Made by a program: the position numbers and the translations under genes
Notes under the pieces: generated by a model
Seen by the model: the letters and a program-made list of their open reading frames with translations, nothing else
Database searches by the model: none
What the model was told of the DNA's origin: nothing
Part shown: positions 29,193 to 40,976 of the stretch, piece by piece
Layout: every line of letters starts with the position of its first letter
Position numbering within the stretch: position 1 is the first letter of the stretch
NCBI GenBank assembly: GCA_039583875.1
Contig: CM077165.1
Location: 79,968,757-80,032,756 of the forward strand
DNA from: Platanthera guangdongensis
Taxonomy: Eukaryota; Streptophyta; Magnoliopsida; Asparagales; Orchidaceae
Direction: 5' to 3'
Length of the DNA: 64,000 nt

Positions 29193-29503
29193 TGTAAGAT
29201 CTAATTGTAGATCTGAGTGTAGAAAAGTCAATTTCTCTGAGTTGTAAGGTTGTGTTATAAAGGCTGAGGTAAGGCTGAGTGCCTGAGGTAAGAGAAGTGG
29301 GTATTTCTCTAAGTTGTAGGAACTGATTGTTCTTAGAAGTATGGCAGGAGTTGCTTGAGGAGTAGGAGTGTGGATTCACTCTGAGGTAGAGTTCTTTGAA
29401 AGAACTTGAGGTGTAGGATCTTGGTGATCTGAGTGGTAAGTCTTGAAAAGACTGAGTTATAGGAGCCAGCTGGACTCTGAGCTGCAAGATCTGAGGATCT
29501 GAG
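29193..29503 (+). other. Hairpin array in E6 5' LTR
   Basis: Twelve or so units with TGAG...GTA linkers. Clear stems: AGATCT/AGATCT, AGAAA/TTTCT, AGGC/GCCT, AGAGAAA-type/TTTCTCT, GAGTG/CACTC, AGTTCT/AGAACT, GATC/GATC, AGTCTT/AAGACT, AGATC/GATCT. Several stems differ from those at the same rank in E1, while pairing is kept. Confidence 0.78.
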
Positions 29504-29800
29504 TAAAGAAAGAAGGAGTTTGGCCGAATCTAGTTAATTGCTAGATAGGCGAAGGCGGAAAGTGGATGTACCCATAAATTGGCGAACCACTATAAATCTG
29601 TGTGTACTGTGTTGTGATTGCTATGTTGTGATTGTTTTAAATTACTGAATAGTTTTTCTTGTTATATCTGACTGGGGTAATAAACATAAAAAAGTAAATT
29701 TTAGAATATAAAAATTAGCCAAGATTTAAATTGTACCTATTCACCCCCACCCCCCACCCCCCTCTAGGTCACTCTCAATTCTAAAACAAAAATTTACGAT

Positions 29801-29811
29801 TGGTATCAGAG
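29801..29811 (+). promoter_or_regulatory. E6 primer-binding site (Met tRNA)
   Basis: TGGTATCAGAG, followed by G where C is usual. Confidence 0.9.
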
Positions 29812-29876
29812 GGAGGTTTACTGAGAGGGCATAACAGCCTAGTGAGAATCCAAAGGATTGCAGAGAAAGATAAATC

Positions 29877-31125
29877 ATGGCTTAGAGGGAAAACAATTCC
29901 ATCAAGCTCCTAGTCTGTTCCAAAGAGAATTTTGGAATTTTGAAGGAGAGAGTCAGATTATTAATGGAGGTAGCAGATCTAAGAATACACATCACAGTGG
30001 TTGAAGGACCTTTCATTCTCATTAAAGTGTCAGTTATTGATGCAAACATCAAGAAACCAAAGACCTACATGGAGATGGATAAGTTTGAAATCATTCCGGC
30101 CTCTATGGACAAGAGGGCTTGAAATATTATAGTTAGTGCAATAGATGATTCCACTTTTCAAAACCAGATTCATTCTAAAACATCAAAAGAAATATGGGAG
30201 TCACTGATTGTCTATATGGAAGGAACGGATGAGGTCAAAGATGATAGAAAATCTCTGCTAAATCAACAGTATGAAGCCTTCAGACAGGATAAGAAAGACT
30301 CAACGACTGAATGTTTTGAAAAGTTCTTCAGAATTGTAAACAACCTGAGGACTTATGGCAGGAGCTTCACTAACTATGAACTTAATGACAAGTTCTTGAC
30401 GTCCCTGAACAAGAAATGAGATATCAAGATCTGTGCAATAAGAGAAATGGGTAATTTAGCCAACATAGACCCCCAGGCTCTATTTGGCAAGCTGTTATCC
30501 CATGAGTTACAGCTCAATATCTGGAAGACTGAAGAAGATTCAGCTAGAGCACATAGTAGAGAAAAGTCCTTGGCCCTAAAGGCTGAGACTTCCAGGAAGG
30601 TCAGAGAAAAGTCAACACTCTCAGAGAGACAAGACACAGTATCTGAGTGTACATAATCATCCTCATCAGGAGGAGACCCGACTGAGGAGGAACTATCTCT
30701 CTTCTCTAGATAGTTCGAGAAGATGTTGAAGAGAAGAAGGCAGGGCAGCTGGAAGGGTCCAATTGGAGACTCTTCTCTCAAGAAGATCAATCATCCAGAG
30801 AAACTCAGGAAGAAGATATCTGGGGATAGGTATGGATCTTCACAGAACAAATATGTTAAGACTAATATTGTGTGTTATTATTGCAACATGCAAGGGCATG
30901 TCATAGCTGATTACCCAACAAAAAGAAAGGAGAAAAAGTCAAAAAACTGGAAGACTAGACAGCACAAGAAGGTTGATAAAAGCCTCTTGGCAAAGAAACA
31001 AAATACATTGTCTGATAGTGAGTCAAATTCATTAGAATCAGAAGAGGAGGAGGCTCTAATGGGCTTGATGGCTACTGAGGAGACCCAATTAGGAGAAGGA
31101 GATCAAGATTGTTCAAGTCCTGCTA
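29877..31125 (+). pseudogene. gag: E6 gag, first part
   Basis: Homologous to E1 1249-2451 (KERVRLLME, MDKRA, YMEGTDEV, FEKFFRIVNNLRTYGR, LFGKLLSHE). The third codon is TAG, and further stops lie at about 30119, 30417, 30654 and 30707. A CYYCNMQGHV knuckle survives at about 30872-30901, with its last Cys changed (DYP for ECP). It ends in an acidic EEEEALMGLMATEE block. Confidence 0.82.
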
Positions 31126-31149
31126 AGGTAAAACCAATCTCTCCTAGTT

Positions 31150-32113
31150 TTGCCTCAATTTTGTTTTGTATCGAAAAATGAATCATGTTTACACTCCTCT
31201 AATAATAGAGAACATGATTCAGACACTAAAGTTGATTTCAATACCCTTATCAACAAATATGGGAAGTTATTAAAGGACTTGATTGCAAATAAAGAGCTTG
31301 CTGAGGATCAGGACAGAGAATTAGAATCTCTGAGGGGAGTATCTTTTCAGTTGGAGAGGGCAAACATAAAGTTGGACCTACAAAAACTGAAGCTTATAGA
31401 TCTAACTAATAAGATAGATAGCCAAGCATAGGTAATAGCACAATAGGTCAAGACTGTCAAGGACCTGGAAGCAAAGCTTACCCAGGAAAGACAGCTCTTG
31501 ACTCAGTTCTCAAAACCCAAGTCAGTGCTACCTATCATAGATACCTTTTCAGCACCATTTAGAAGTGGTGTATGCTATGAAAATACCAAAAAGGTTATTA
31601 AGAAGTCTGAACCTAAGGGTAAAGCCCTAATGGGTCTAGTTAAGCTACCTCCTAAGCATTTGACTTCTAACAGATGCAATGGATCATGTGTTCCAGTTCA
31701 CATGAGTTCTAAGTGCACTACCAGCAAGGTAAATAAAGAGCCTTGTTGGAAGGGACAGACATCTAAAGGCAATAAAGGCCAAAAACCACCACAAAGGGTG
31801 ATCAATCAAAGAAGCCAAGGAATTCTTGGAGCTGGTCCAAGTGCACCACACCAAAACCTGAAAGGTAAGGGTGTAAATTTTGCACCACTACCTTGGAAGC
31901 TGGATGTTAAGTCAGTTGCACAAAAGATACAATCGATTAAAGTGTTGGTGTTGTGGGAAGGTTAGGCATTTTGCACTAGATTGTTGGTATAATCCAACAA
32001 CACCTTCATATAAGACTCAACCAGTTTTGTTTAGAAAACCTGTTGTGTTTCACACAGCAAGGCTTTATAGGAACCAAGGCTCCAAAACTATTTGGGTGCC
32101 TAAGGTGAATTAA
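31150..32113 (+). pseudogene. gag: E6 gag, second part (coiled coil and second knuckle)
   Basis: Coiled coil 31230-31500 with TAG codons at 31429 and 31444, where Gln codons are expected. FSKPKSVLP (31507 onward) matches E1. A frameshift near 31940 precedes the knuckle CWCCGKVRHFALDC (31941-31982). It ends WVPKVN then TAA at 32111, followed by the splice-acceptor-like tract. Confidence 0.8.
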
Positions 32114-32157
32114 TTCTGTGTTTGCAGGTGGAACCAAGTACCACATGAAGGCCAGTA

Positions 32158-33578
32158 TGGTACTTGGATAGTGGCTGTTCCAAGCACATGACTGGAACAA
32201 GGAGTCTGCTAGGGGATTACACTCTAGTTAAGAATGGACCAAAAGTCATCTTTGGAGGGTCAGATAAAGGACTCACCAAGGGATATGGTAACATTTCTAA
32301 TGGTCTTGTTTCCATCACAAAAGTGGCTTATGTGGAAGGACTAGACCACAATCTAATAAGCATAAGCCAACTTTGTGATATAGGTTATGAAATTGTTTTT
32401 CACAATGACAAGTGTCAGATAAGGAATCCAAGTGATCAAGATATCATCTTGTCAGGCACTAGGAGTGGGAACATTTATTTTCTAAATTTCTTAAGTGTAA
32501 ATGAGAAATCACATGTATGTCTAGTAGCTAGTGAGAAAGACCCATTGTATGTACAATGGTACAAGAGGCTACCTCACTTAAACTATAAAAGTATGAGCAA
32601 GCTATTCTCTATGGACTTAGTTAGAAACAGTCCACAACTCAAATGCTCCAAAGAAGGCTTATGTCAAGCATGTCAAAAATGCAAACAGATAAAATTCTTC
32701 TTTAAGAGCATTCAGTCCAAATACACTGAGAGGTATCTGTACTTACTTCATATAGATCTATTTGGTCCTATGCAAGTTCTTAGTTTGGGCAGGAAGTCCT
32801 ATACCTATGTGATTATGGATGATCACTCTAGGTTTGCTTGGGTAATCTTCCTAACGAGAAAGTATGAAACACTAGACACCCTTGCTAATTTTGTCAGACA
32901 AGTTTAGAATGAGATGGGATGTTCTGTGGTCAAGCTTAGAAGTGACCATAGTATAGAATTTTAATCTGAAAAGATGTCAAATTTCTGTATGGAACTAGGG
33001 ATCTTTCAGAAGTTCTCTTCTCCAAGAACACCACAGTAAAATGAAGTTGCTGAGAGGAAAAAAAGAACTCTTATTGAGGCAGCTAGAAAAATATTGAGTG
33101 ATACATCTCTCGCAGAATATTTATGGCCTGAGGTTGTAAACACAGCATGCTATGTTCAGAATAGAGCCTTGATCAATAAGAATCACAACAAGATTCCCTA
33201 TGAACTAGTGAAAGGCAGAAAATCAAATCTGTCCTACTTAAATTTTTTTGGTAGTAAGTGTTATGTATTGGACAAAGAGAAAACTTATCTAACTATGTTT
33301 TTAGAGAAATCCTATGCAGGAATCTTTATAGGGTATAGTGTACATAGCAAAGCATACACGATCTATAACTTGAAATATCAAGTTGTAGAGGAATCAATTA
33401 ATGTAATTTTTGATGAAACTTCTGTACTTTATAATGAAATTTCTAGCAACTCTAGTCTAGGTGTTGTAGACTCTCGGATGGAAAAGTTAAATATAGGTGA
33501 TTCACCTGATCTAAAGTTACACACTAGAGATAATGCACAAATTCCTATAGAATATATAGTAACTGCCCAGGGGGAGGA
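32158..33578 (+). pseudogene. pol: E6 pol, protease and integrase, cut by E5
   Basis: WYLDSGCSKHMTG protease motif, then RLPHLNYKSM with CQACQKCK (zinc region), DLFGPMQVL (first Asp), RSDHSIEF (second Asp) and AERKK (Glu). TAG at 32905, TAA at 32961 and TAA at 33037 each replace a Gln codon. The frame ends in the linker after integrase at AQGED, where E5 is inserted (GAGGA, 33574-33578). The sequence resumes at 57477. Confidence 0.86.
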
Positions 33579-36500
33579 TGTAAGATCCCCCTCCCCCTTA
33601 CCAAGGAGGGCTACCGGATCTTATGCCCAGAACCGCCGTCTTACGGTGACACTAACTCACGGGTTAGTCGACACCGCAATACGCCGATTCTGCCGGCTAG
33701 TACGATCATTAACCTGTAGGCCAACATGAGAAGAAAGAAGTAAACTGTATATAAAAACCATCAGTCCACAAGCCACAGTACAATCATGTAAAAGAAATGA
33801 ATAGTACATCACAATAGTCCACTACAAAGTACAAATGAAAGAGTAAAAAGAGCTTATGCCCAGTACATCAAATCTCTCTCTCACAAAATCATAAATGCGG
33901 AAGCTATGCTAGAACATCAGATCTCGTCCCACCTGAGGACGCACAGTAGTGGTAGTAGCCTGCTGAAGCGGTATCTGCTCCTCATGTCCTGCCTCCTCGA
34001 CGTGCTGGTGCTCCATCTCCACGGGCTCCTAAAAATAGTTGGTCACTGACCATTAGTCAAAAAGACTAAGTCGTTTCCTCCGCACCTCGCCCCGCAGCTC
34101 CTAGGCACCGAGCGGGAGGACGAAGCGGAGGACAACAAGGGGTAGCAAAGTGGAAGCAGGTGACAATATCTAACTAGAGTTGTAATAAGTAATGTAATCC
34201 TACTCTAGCAATTCCAAGTACGGTACAAGTAGTAAATAAGAGCAGTGCAGTAAAGGAAAGTAAAGAGAACAGTAGTATGAACAAGTAAATAAGCTAAGCT
34301 ATCACTATGCTATCATCACAAACGTACCCTAACTTATATAAATGCCCATACAAATATATAAGTTAGGATTTCCAGGAAATTTAACTTATCATATAAAAGA
34401 GCTCATACAAATTTATATGATAAGGATCTATGAAGCGTATGACCTAATATGAATGAATGATATGATGCAATTTTATGCGCAGGCAAGTGCAACTCACACA
34501 CAACGACTCTATGATCACAGACCTTTAGTTCCCACTTTTTGAGAGCTAGCATCACTCTCGGGTACCACCGCTGTGGCTACGGCAGCAGCGGAGCGGGCGT
34601 CTCCGCTTCTAGACCGGTATGCACACTACCAAGCCTTAGACCCCTCTCATACGCCTCTGTACACGTCCAAGGTGCACTCTAGAGTCTCGCGTACGTACTT
34701 TGCTGACAAACCCGTCAGTCTTGTTGGGTCGGATGTGTGTTATCGGGGATCGTCCTCCAGACCGCAGTGTAAAACAACCCACTGGCCCCTCTAACTCCCA
34801 CAACCGCCTGGTGCACCGTACTGCCATCGGTGTGACGAACGACCAGTACCGCATGCCCCGCCACGATATTTATGCACATGCAAGTAATTCATACCGAGCC
34901 TCCCGCTCGCAGGACCAAAACCCATCCTGAATCCCTCAAACCCAAACCCGGGTGAGAACGCACATTAGTGCCTTTATACCAACTCCCTCAAACCCCAAAC
35001 GGGTGAGCATATATCATGAATCTCTCCAACCCCACACGGGCGAGAAGGTACAACAATTTCCTAACCTTTTAAACTACTCTTGTCTACGGTTTATTATACT
35101 TAGAGATTTAAGGTTAATCCCAGGACTGCCCCCGGTATTCCCTGTGAAGGGCTCTCAAGGGGCACTAGGAACTGTGTTGGGATTATGCCCAGCGTTCCCT
35201 TTCACAAGGATATTTATTTTAGTTGATGGCTACCCATGTATCTCCCCAGCTCTCCTTATTGCTTTAGTACAACCCTAGTGACTTAAGGTATTATCGGGAA
35301 AACCGACGGTCTTCCGCCGATCCTCACTCCAGTTGCTAGCTAAGACTTGCACTTTTGATCCCTCACTAAGACAACTCTACCCACCAGGGTTACTCATGTT
35401 GAACTCTCTCTTATTTCTGCCGATAAAATCCCCTGGTAATCCCCTAGGGCAAGACCTATTTGTGTTATATGCAGACCATGACCTATGATTACCCTAAAAA
35501 TGTGATCTTCCAAACCTTAAGGCATCTTGCCTCTAAATATTTATCCTAAGGTGTTATGGACTAAGGGAACTACCCTAAGAATTCTCATAATTTTTCTTGG
35601 CCAAATAGTCCTTTAATTAATTCTTTTAATTTAAATGCTAGGTCACTTTACACATGAAGTAGTTTGATTATGTATCCACTGACCTAGGGAGTTTTTCCTG
35701 AGATGTATATTGACACAATATTGCTGCCTACAGAATTTCATAATTTTCCTTAAATTATTTATTATCATTTTCTATTTAATATCAATTCCACACAAATTCC
35801 ATTTTCCAAATGAAGTATAGGCATTATGTACTCAAAATTTCCAGGAAAATTACAGAACTTTTAGGACACTAATTTATGACTATTGGCAGAGTATCATCAA
35901 CATTTATGGTGAAATGGCCTATAAAATTCCATTATAAGATATTTACCAAAATGTCATTGTATTAATTTAACTACAAACAATGCATCCATTAATTCTGAGA
36001 AATTTATGCAAAACTAATAATAACATTTTATACCAGTAGAATAAATTCCAAATTTTTTAGAGGTATAAATCCATTATTTCAAGAATTAACAAGATAAGGG
36101 TAAAATGGGGAATTTAGGGTATCTACTCCAAAAGTTCTTCAAAACAGAGACATCATATTTTTCCTAAGTCAAATGTGATGTTATCTATGACTTGGCAAAA
36201 TTGTTTGGATTTGTACTTGAATAAATCCTATTTTCCAATTTTATTTCCAAAATAGCTATATTTAAAATAAATTCCAATAAATGGCATTTTGATTCCAAAA
36301 ATTCCATTGTTAATTTGAGGGATGAAATTTACCCTAATGAACCACTGTAAATAATCTCATGACCTTTGCATGTCACCATTGGGCTAAATACACCAATTTG
36401 CATTTTTGTTATTTGCACACCAAGGCTTAACATAGGCTAGCACATGCAAGTGGATTCTCCAACATGCAGTGAACCCAAGGTACTGAAACTTTTATCATGC

Positions 36501-38273
36501 ACCAAGGATGACCCCACTGACCTACCACCAAAATTTGGGGCCATGGGGAGGAGTAGAACTCCATATATGTCATTTATTTATATTTTGCTATTTTACCAAA
36601 AACTTTAGGAAAATATTCTCTAAAAATTCCTAACTTTTGGCAGGAGCTAAGTATGCCCTAATCATGCATGTGCCCAAAATTTGGGGCCATGGTGACTAAT
36701 ATTTTGACCTGGGCATCCAATTTAATTTCTACCCTACTCTAGGACCAGTCCTAGGAGAAATGTCCTACAGGACTGTACACTACACCATAATATATGTTTA
36801 GGGTGGCATATTAAAGGTAAGACCCTTGGCTACATTTGTCATTAAGGGACTAAGTTCTGGAAATGCATTTATGAGGCCTAAATTTAACATGCAAGGTGAC
36901 TGTAAAAGTGTGACAGAAATCATACTATTCATCAAATATTAAAATTTAAAAAAAACATTTAATCCTCTGCACGAATCTTAAAGCTACTTGAACGGCATCC
37001 GTTCATCTCCTACCTCCAGCCAACGGCTGAGATCGAGCCGACCTGGAGCAACTTCACTGGCGATTTCCGGCCAGCTGAGGCGGCGCCACCTCCGGCCAAC
37101 GGTGCCATCACCTTCACGGTGGTGGTGGCTATCATTTCCCGGCGATGGGGCGGCGGGAGACGGCGGCGACGGCGAACCCGAGCGGTTTCAAAAGCTTGGA
37201 AATTTCTCATTTTTCTCACATGGCATCGGGCTCAGTTGAGCCCGATATCTCTCCTAATCGATCTAAGATGCTAGTACGGGTAGAGGTGAAGTGAAACGCA
37301 CCTGAATCGAAGCTTGACTGCGGGTCAGGCGGCGGTTTGCCGTGGTGGTGGTGCGTCGGCGAGCTCCACCACGAAAGCTCAAATCTCCACGGTTCTCCAT
37401 GATTAAGCAGTCGAATTCCACTCCTTTCGGCCTTCTGAAGCTAATGGAGGGGTTATTTGGGGCTGAGAGGGGGTGTATGGGGAGATAAGCCCAATGTGAG
37501 CTCGGTTTGAGCTTTGGTTGTGTCACCATGGGTGCCATGTGGCCAGCATGCTACCAAAAATTCTCTGGAATATCAGAGGGGGCCGGCTAGCATGTGATGG
37601 GCAGAGAGTTGCAGCTGAAGGGGTGGCCATGTGGCCAACATTCCCCTTCATCCCCATTTCTCTCTCCTCTTTTCCTAAAAATCCCAATTTTACCCCCTTG
37701 CATGTACTCTCTCTCCTGATTTAGAGGGGTAGGACTGGTCTTGTTCACTTGGGCTGACTTTGGGCCAATTTTAGTGGGCTTGGTCCAAGGGGAAATGGCT
37801 TGGCCTTCATTTTCTCTCTTTTAGGTCAATTGTTGACTTGTTGACTTGGGGAGTTGACTTGGTCAACCATGGTGGGTGGACTGACCCTACTTGGTGGAAA
37901 TGGGTCTAGTGGCACCACCCAACTTAGTTTGGGTCAAGGGGGTGCCCCACTTAGGTTAATTAGGCCTATGAGTGTGGGTTTGACCAAATTAAGCCCAAGG
38001 TTGACCTTGGTCAACTGGGGTCAAAATGTTGACCAAGTGACATACCCTAGGGTCCACTTAGATTGTTTTTAGGGTTAGGGCAATGTGGTGGGGTCATGGT
38101 GTGGCTAGGGTCCCTAATTAGGCTAGTTTGACCTAGTTTGACTTGGTCCTATAGTGGGCTCCACATGGCTACCACCCACTACCTAGGGTCAAACCTAGTT
38201 GATCTCCTTAAGTCTCACCCCATGCCTAACCCAATCTAAGTTGAGGGGTCCAGAAGTAACATGGGATGTTACA
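33579..38273 (-). repeat. E5 left LTR arm (4,695 bp)
   Basis: + strand ends: TGTAAGATCC at 33579 and GGGATGTTACA at 38273. It is the reverse complement of 52783-57476 over its full length with few differences. Read on the minus strand it starts TGTAACATCCC, a common plant Gypsy LTR start, right after the pol 3' tail GGGGACGAAATTATTTT, so this arm looks correctly placed as the 3' LTR. No clear purine tract abuts it. The arm holds no gene; short ORFs recur in both arms without a known domain. Confidence 0.88.
37827..38225. promoter_or_regulatory. TTGAC (W-box-like) cluster in left E5 arm
   Basis: More than a dozen TTGAC or GTCAA pentamers in about 400 bp, several followed by C or T as in WRKY-factor sites (TTGACC/T). 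On the minus strand this lies within the first 450 bp of the LTR, that is early U3. Confidence 0.5.
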
Positions 38274-38358
38274 AATTCCAATAAACAAGAAAATAATTTC
38301 GTCCCCAAAATTTAAGTTCGGGTCTACGGGGTTCTATTTGCAAGAATCATCAAGAAAT

Positions 38359-39990
38359 TTAAAGACATAACTTAAATGTACCTGATGCGAATAGCTCCGG
38401 GTGTTGCTCCAGCATCAGATCCCTCGGCTCCCAAGTGTGCTCCTCCCGTCCATGGTTGGACCACAGCACCTTCACAAGAGGGACCTTCTTCTTCCGCAAC
38501 ACTCGGATGGCTGTGTCGTCAATCCGGATCGGCTCCAATCTCACTGATCTGTCAGGCTCTACCGGTCCGGCTGTAGTAGTGATGTGCTGCTCCGGCCGAA
38601 GGAGAGCTCTTCGCAAGGAAGAGACATGGAAGACGTCATGTAATGCACCCAACTCCGATGGCAGCTGCAGTCGGTAAGCCAAGGGGCCGATCCGCTCCAG
38701 GATCAGGTAGGGCCCCATGTATCGTGGACTGAGCTTCTTGTGCCTCCGCACCCGAGAAACACCGTGTACTGGACGTATCTTCAAGAATACCCTGTCTCCA
38801 ACCTGGAACTCCACCTTCCGGTGCCGAGCATCATAATACTTTGTCTGCCTGCTCTGGGCCTCCAGTAGCCGATCCCTGATCAATCGAATCTGAGCCTCAG
38901 TATCCTCTATATAATCAGATCCCAGAGCCCTGGTATCCACATCCTGAACCCATGATAGCGGTGTCCGGCATCTCCTCCCATAAAGCGCCTCGTATGGAGC
39001 CATCCTGATGCTAGCCTGGTGGCTGTTATTATACGAGAACTCGATCAATGGCAGCAGCCTCTCCCAAGGCTTCCCCGTATCCAATATGCATAGTCTGAGC
39101 AGGTCCTCCATAGTCCGGATGGTCCGCTCGGTCTGTCCGTCAGTCTGCGGGTGGAAGGCGGTACTAAAAGTAAGCCGAGATCCCAAGTAAGCATGCACGG
39201 CCCTCCACTCGCTCGAAGTGAACCGACCATCACGGTCCGAAACAATCGTCCTGGGGATGTCATGATATCTGACGTACTGCTCTACAAATAGTCTCACCAG
39301 AACTGCAACTGGGGCATCCTTTCGAACTGGAATAAACCGCGCCACCTTGGTCAATCTGTCCACTATAACCCATATAGAATCATGCCCAGAGTGGGAGCGA
39401 GGCAATCCGTGTACAAAGTCCATAGCAATGTCCTCGAACTTCCACTCTGGAACTGGCAGTGGCTGTAGTAAACCTCCTGGGCTCTTGCATTCCGCCTTCA
39501 CACGCTGGCAGGTCTCGCAATGGGTCACAAAATTCGTGATCTCCCTCTTCATCCCGGGTCAATACATAGATCTCCGCAAATCTGCCCACATCTTGGTGAT
39601 GCCGGGGTGCACTGAATATCTCGAGCAATGTGCCTCTCGGAGTATGTCCTCCCGGATACTGCCTCCTGCTGGTATGTAGATGCGTCCCCGGAACCTAAGA
39701 AGATCACCCTGTAGCATGTAGTCCTCGACCTTGCCCCTCTCTAAGGCACTGAAAATCGGCTGTAACGCAGCATCCAGCCTCTGATGTGCTCGGATGCGCT
39801 CCTGTATATCATCGTCGCTGATCACTGAGCTCAAATACTCTCTATATACAACTGGCTCGGTCTCAGACACCATGGTAATGTGCATGTCCTCCATCATCTG
39901 TAGCAGCTCTATAGACATCAATCGGGGCTCCGGTCCAGAAGTGCCGGCCCTCCTGCTCAAAGCATCCACAACCGTGTTCGCTTTCCCCGG
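38359..39990 (-). pseudogene. pol: E5 pol: end of RNase H linker, integrase and chromodomain
   Basis: Reading leftward from a frameshift near 39985: DALSRRAG, then the integrase zinc domain (H...H, CETCQRVKAEC), catalytic MDFVHGLP, VSDRDGRFTSSEW and QTDGQTERTIRTMED. The GPY-like region (KLSPRYMGPYLIL) and a C-terminal chromodomain (VLRKKKVPLVKVLW, EEHTWEP) follow. A TGA near 39558 replaces a Trp codon in the RRSMY/PGMK segment. Chromodomains direct integration toward certain chromatin. The frame from 39552 to the stop at 38359 is otherwise open for 397 codons. Confidence 0.9.
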
Positions 39991-40976
39991 GTGATAGTGG
40001 ATTTATAATCATAATCACAAAGGAACTCCAACCACCTCCTCTGTCTCAGGTTTAGGTCCTTCTGCGTATCGATATACTTGAGATTCTTATGATCTGAAAA
40101 GATGTCACAATGAATCCCATATAAGTAATGTCTCCATATCTTTAGGGCGAAAACCACAGCCCCGAGCTCTAGATCATGTACTGGATAGTTATGCTCATGC
40201 TTCTTCAACTGTCTCGAAGCATAAGCGATAACGTGTCCATGCTGCATCAGGACTGCACCCATCCCCTGGTAAGAGGCGTCCGTGTAGATCTGGAATCCTT
40301 CGCTCCCGGATGGAAGCGCAAGAATGGGGGATGAGATGAGTCGGTCCTTCAACTCCTGAAAAGCCGTTTCACACCGCTCTGACCAAACAAAATCTGTGTC
40401 CTTCTTCGTCAAGGACGTGAGGGGGAGTGCTATCCTCGAGAACCCCTCCACGAACTTGCGGTAATACCCTGCTAGTCCCAAGAAACTGCGGATGTCAGAA
40501 GCGGTCTTCGGCCGTGGCCAATCCCTCACTGTCTCTATCTTGGCCGGGTCCACTGCTAACCCAGCCCCACTGATCGTGTGCCCCAGGAAAGCCACCTCCT
40601 GCAACCAGAACTGGCACTTCGAAAATTTTGCGTACATCTGTGTCTCCCTCAACCTCTGCAGGACATGTGCCAAGTGCTCCGTATGCTCCTCCTGAGTCCG
40701 AGAATATATAAGGATGTCGTCGATGAACACAATCACGAAGCGGTCTAAGAAAGGCTCGAATACACGGTTCATTAGACTCATGAATGCAGCAGGAGCATTC
40801 GTGAGCCCAAAAGGCATCACCGTGAACTCGTATAATCCATAGCGCGAACTGAATGACGTCTTCGGTATGTCCTCTTCCCTGATACGGAGCTGATAGTAGC
40901 CGGATCACAGATCTAACTTGGAGAACCAGAAGGCTCCCTGTAGCTGGTCAAATAACTCATCTATCCGAGGCAGAGG
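39957..40976 (-). pseudogene. pol: E5 pol: reverse transcriptase (C-terminal) and RNase H
   Basis: It resumes after E4 with PRIDELFDQLQGAFWFSKLDL; the next codon is TGA (40903-40905) where Arg is usual. Then [14 protein letters not shown], the active site FIDDILIYS and [16 protein letters not shown]. RNase H follows with [31 protein letters not shown] and [10 protein letters not shown] frameshift near 39985 moves the continuation into the frame of the preceding entry. Confidence 0.9.

Larger units (their letters stand above)
28243..29788 (+). repeat. E6 5' LTR (about 1,546 bp)
   Basis: It starts TGTTGGGTACATTGG and ends near TTCTAAAACA before the primer site. GTGTCGACAC-like motifs (28370-28690), AACCGAATCAGCCGGTT (28784-28800), a decayed TATA box (TGTATAATGG, about 28814), a hairpin array, the conserved block and a C-rich tract (29743-29765) follow in order. 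It matches 62857-64000. The exact 3' end could be a few bases off. Confidence 0.88.

Noticed and set aside
37010..37538. ORFs in the E5 LTR as host gene fragments
   Set aside because: Both arms carry them, they overlap on opposite strands, and no domain is recognised.
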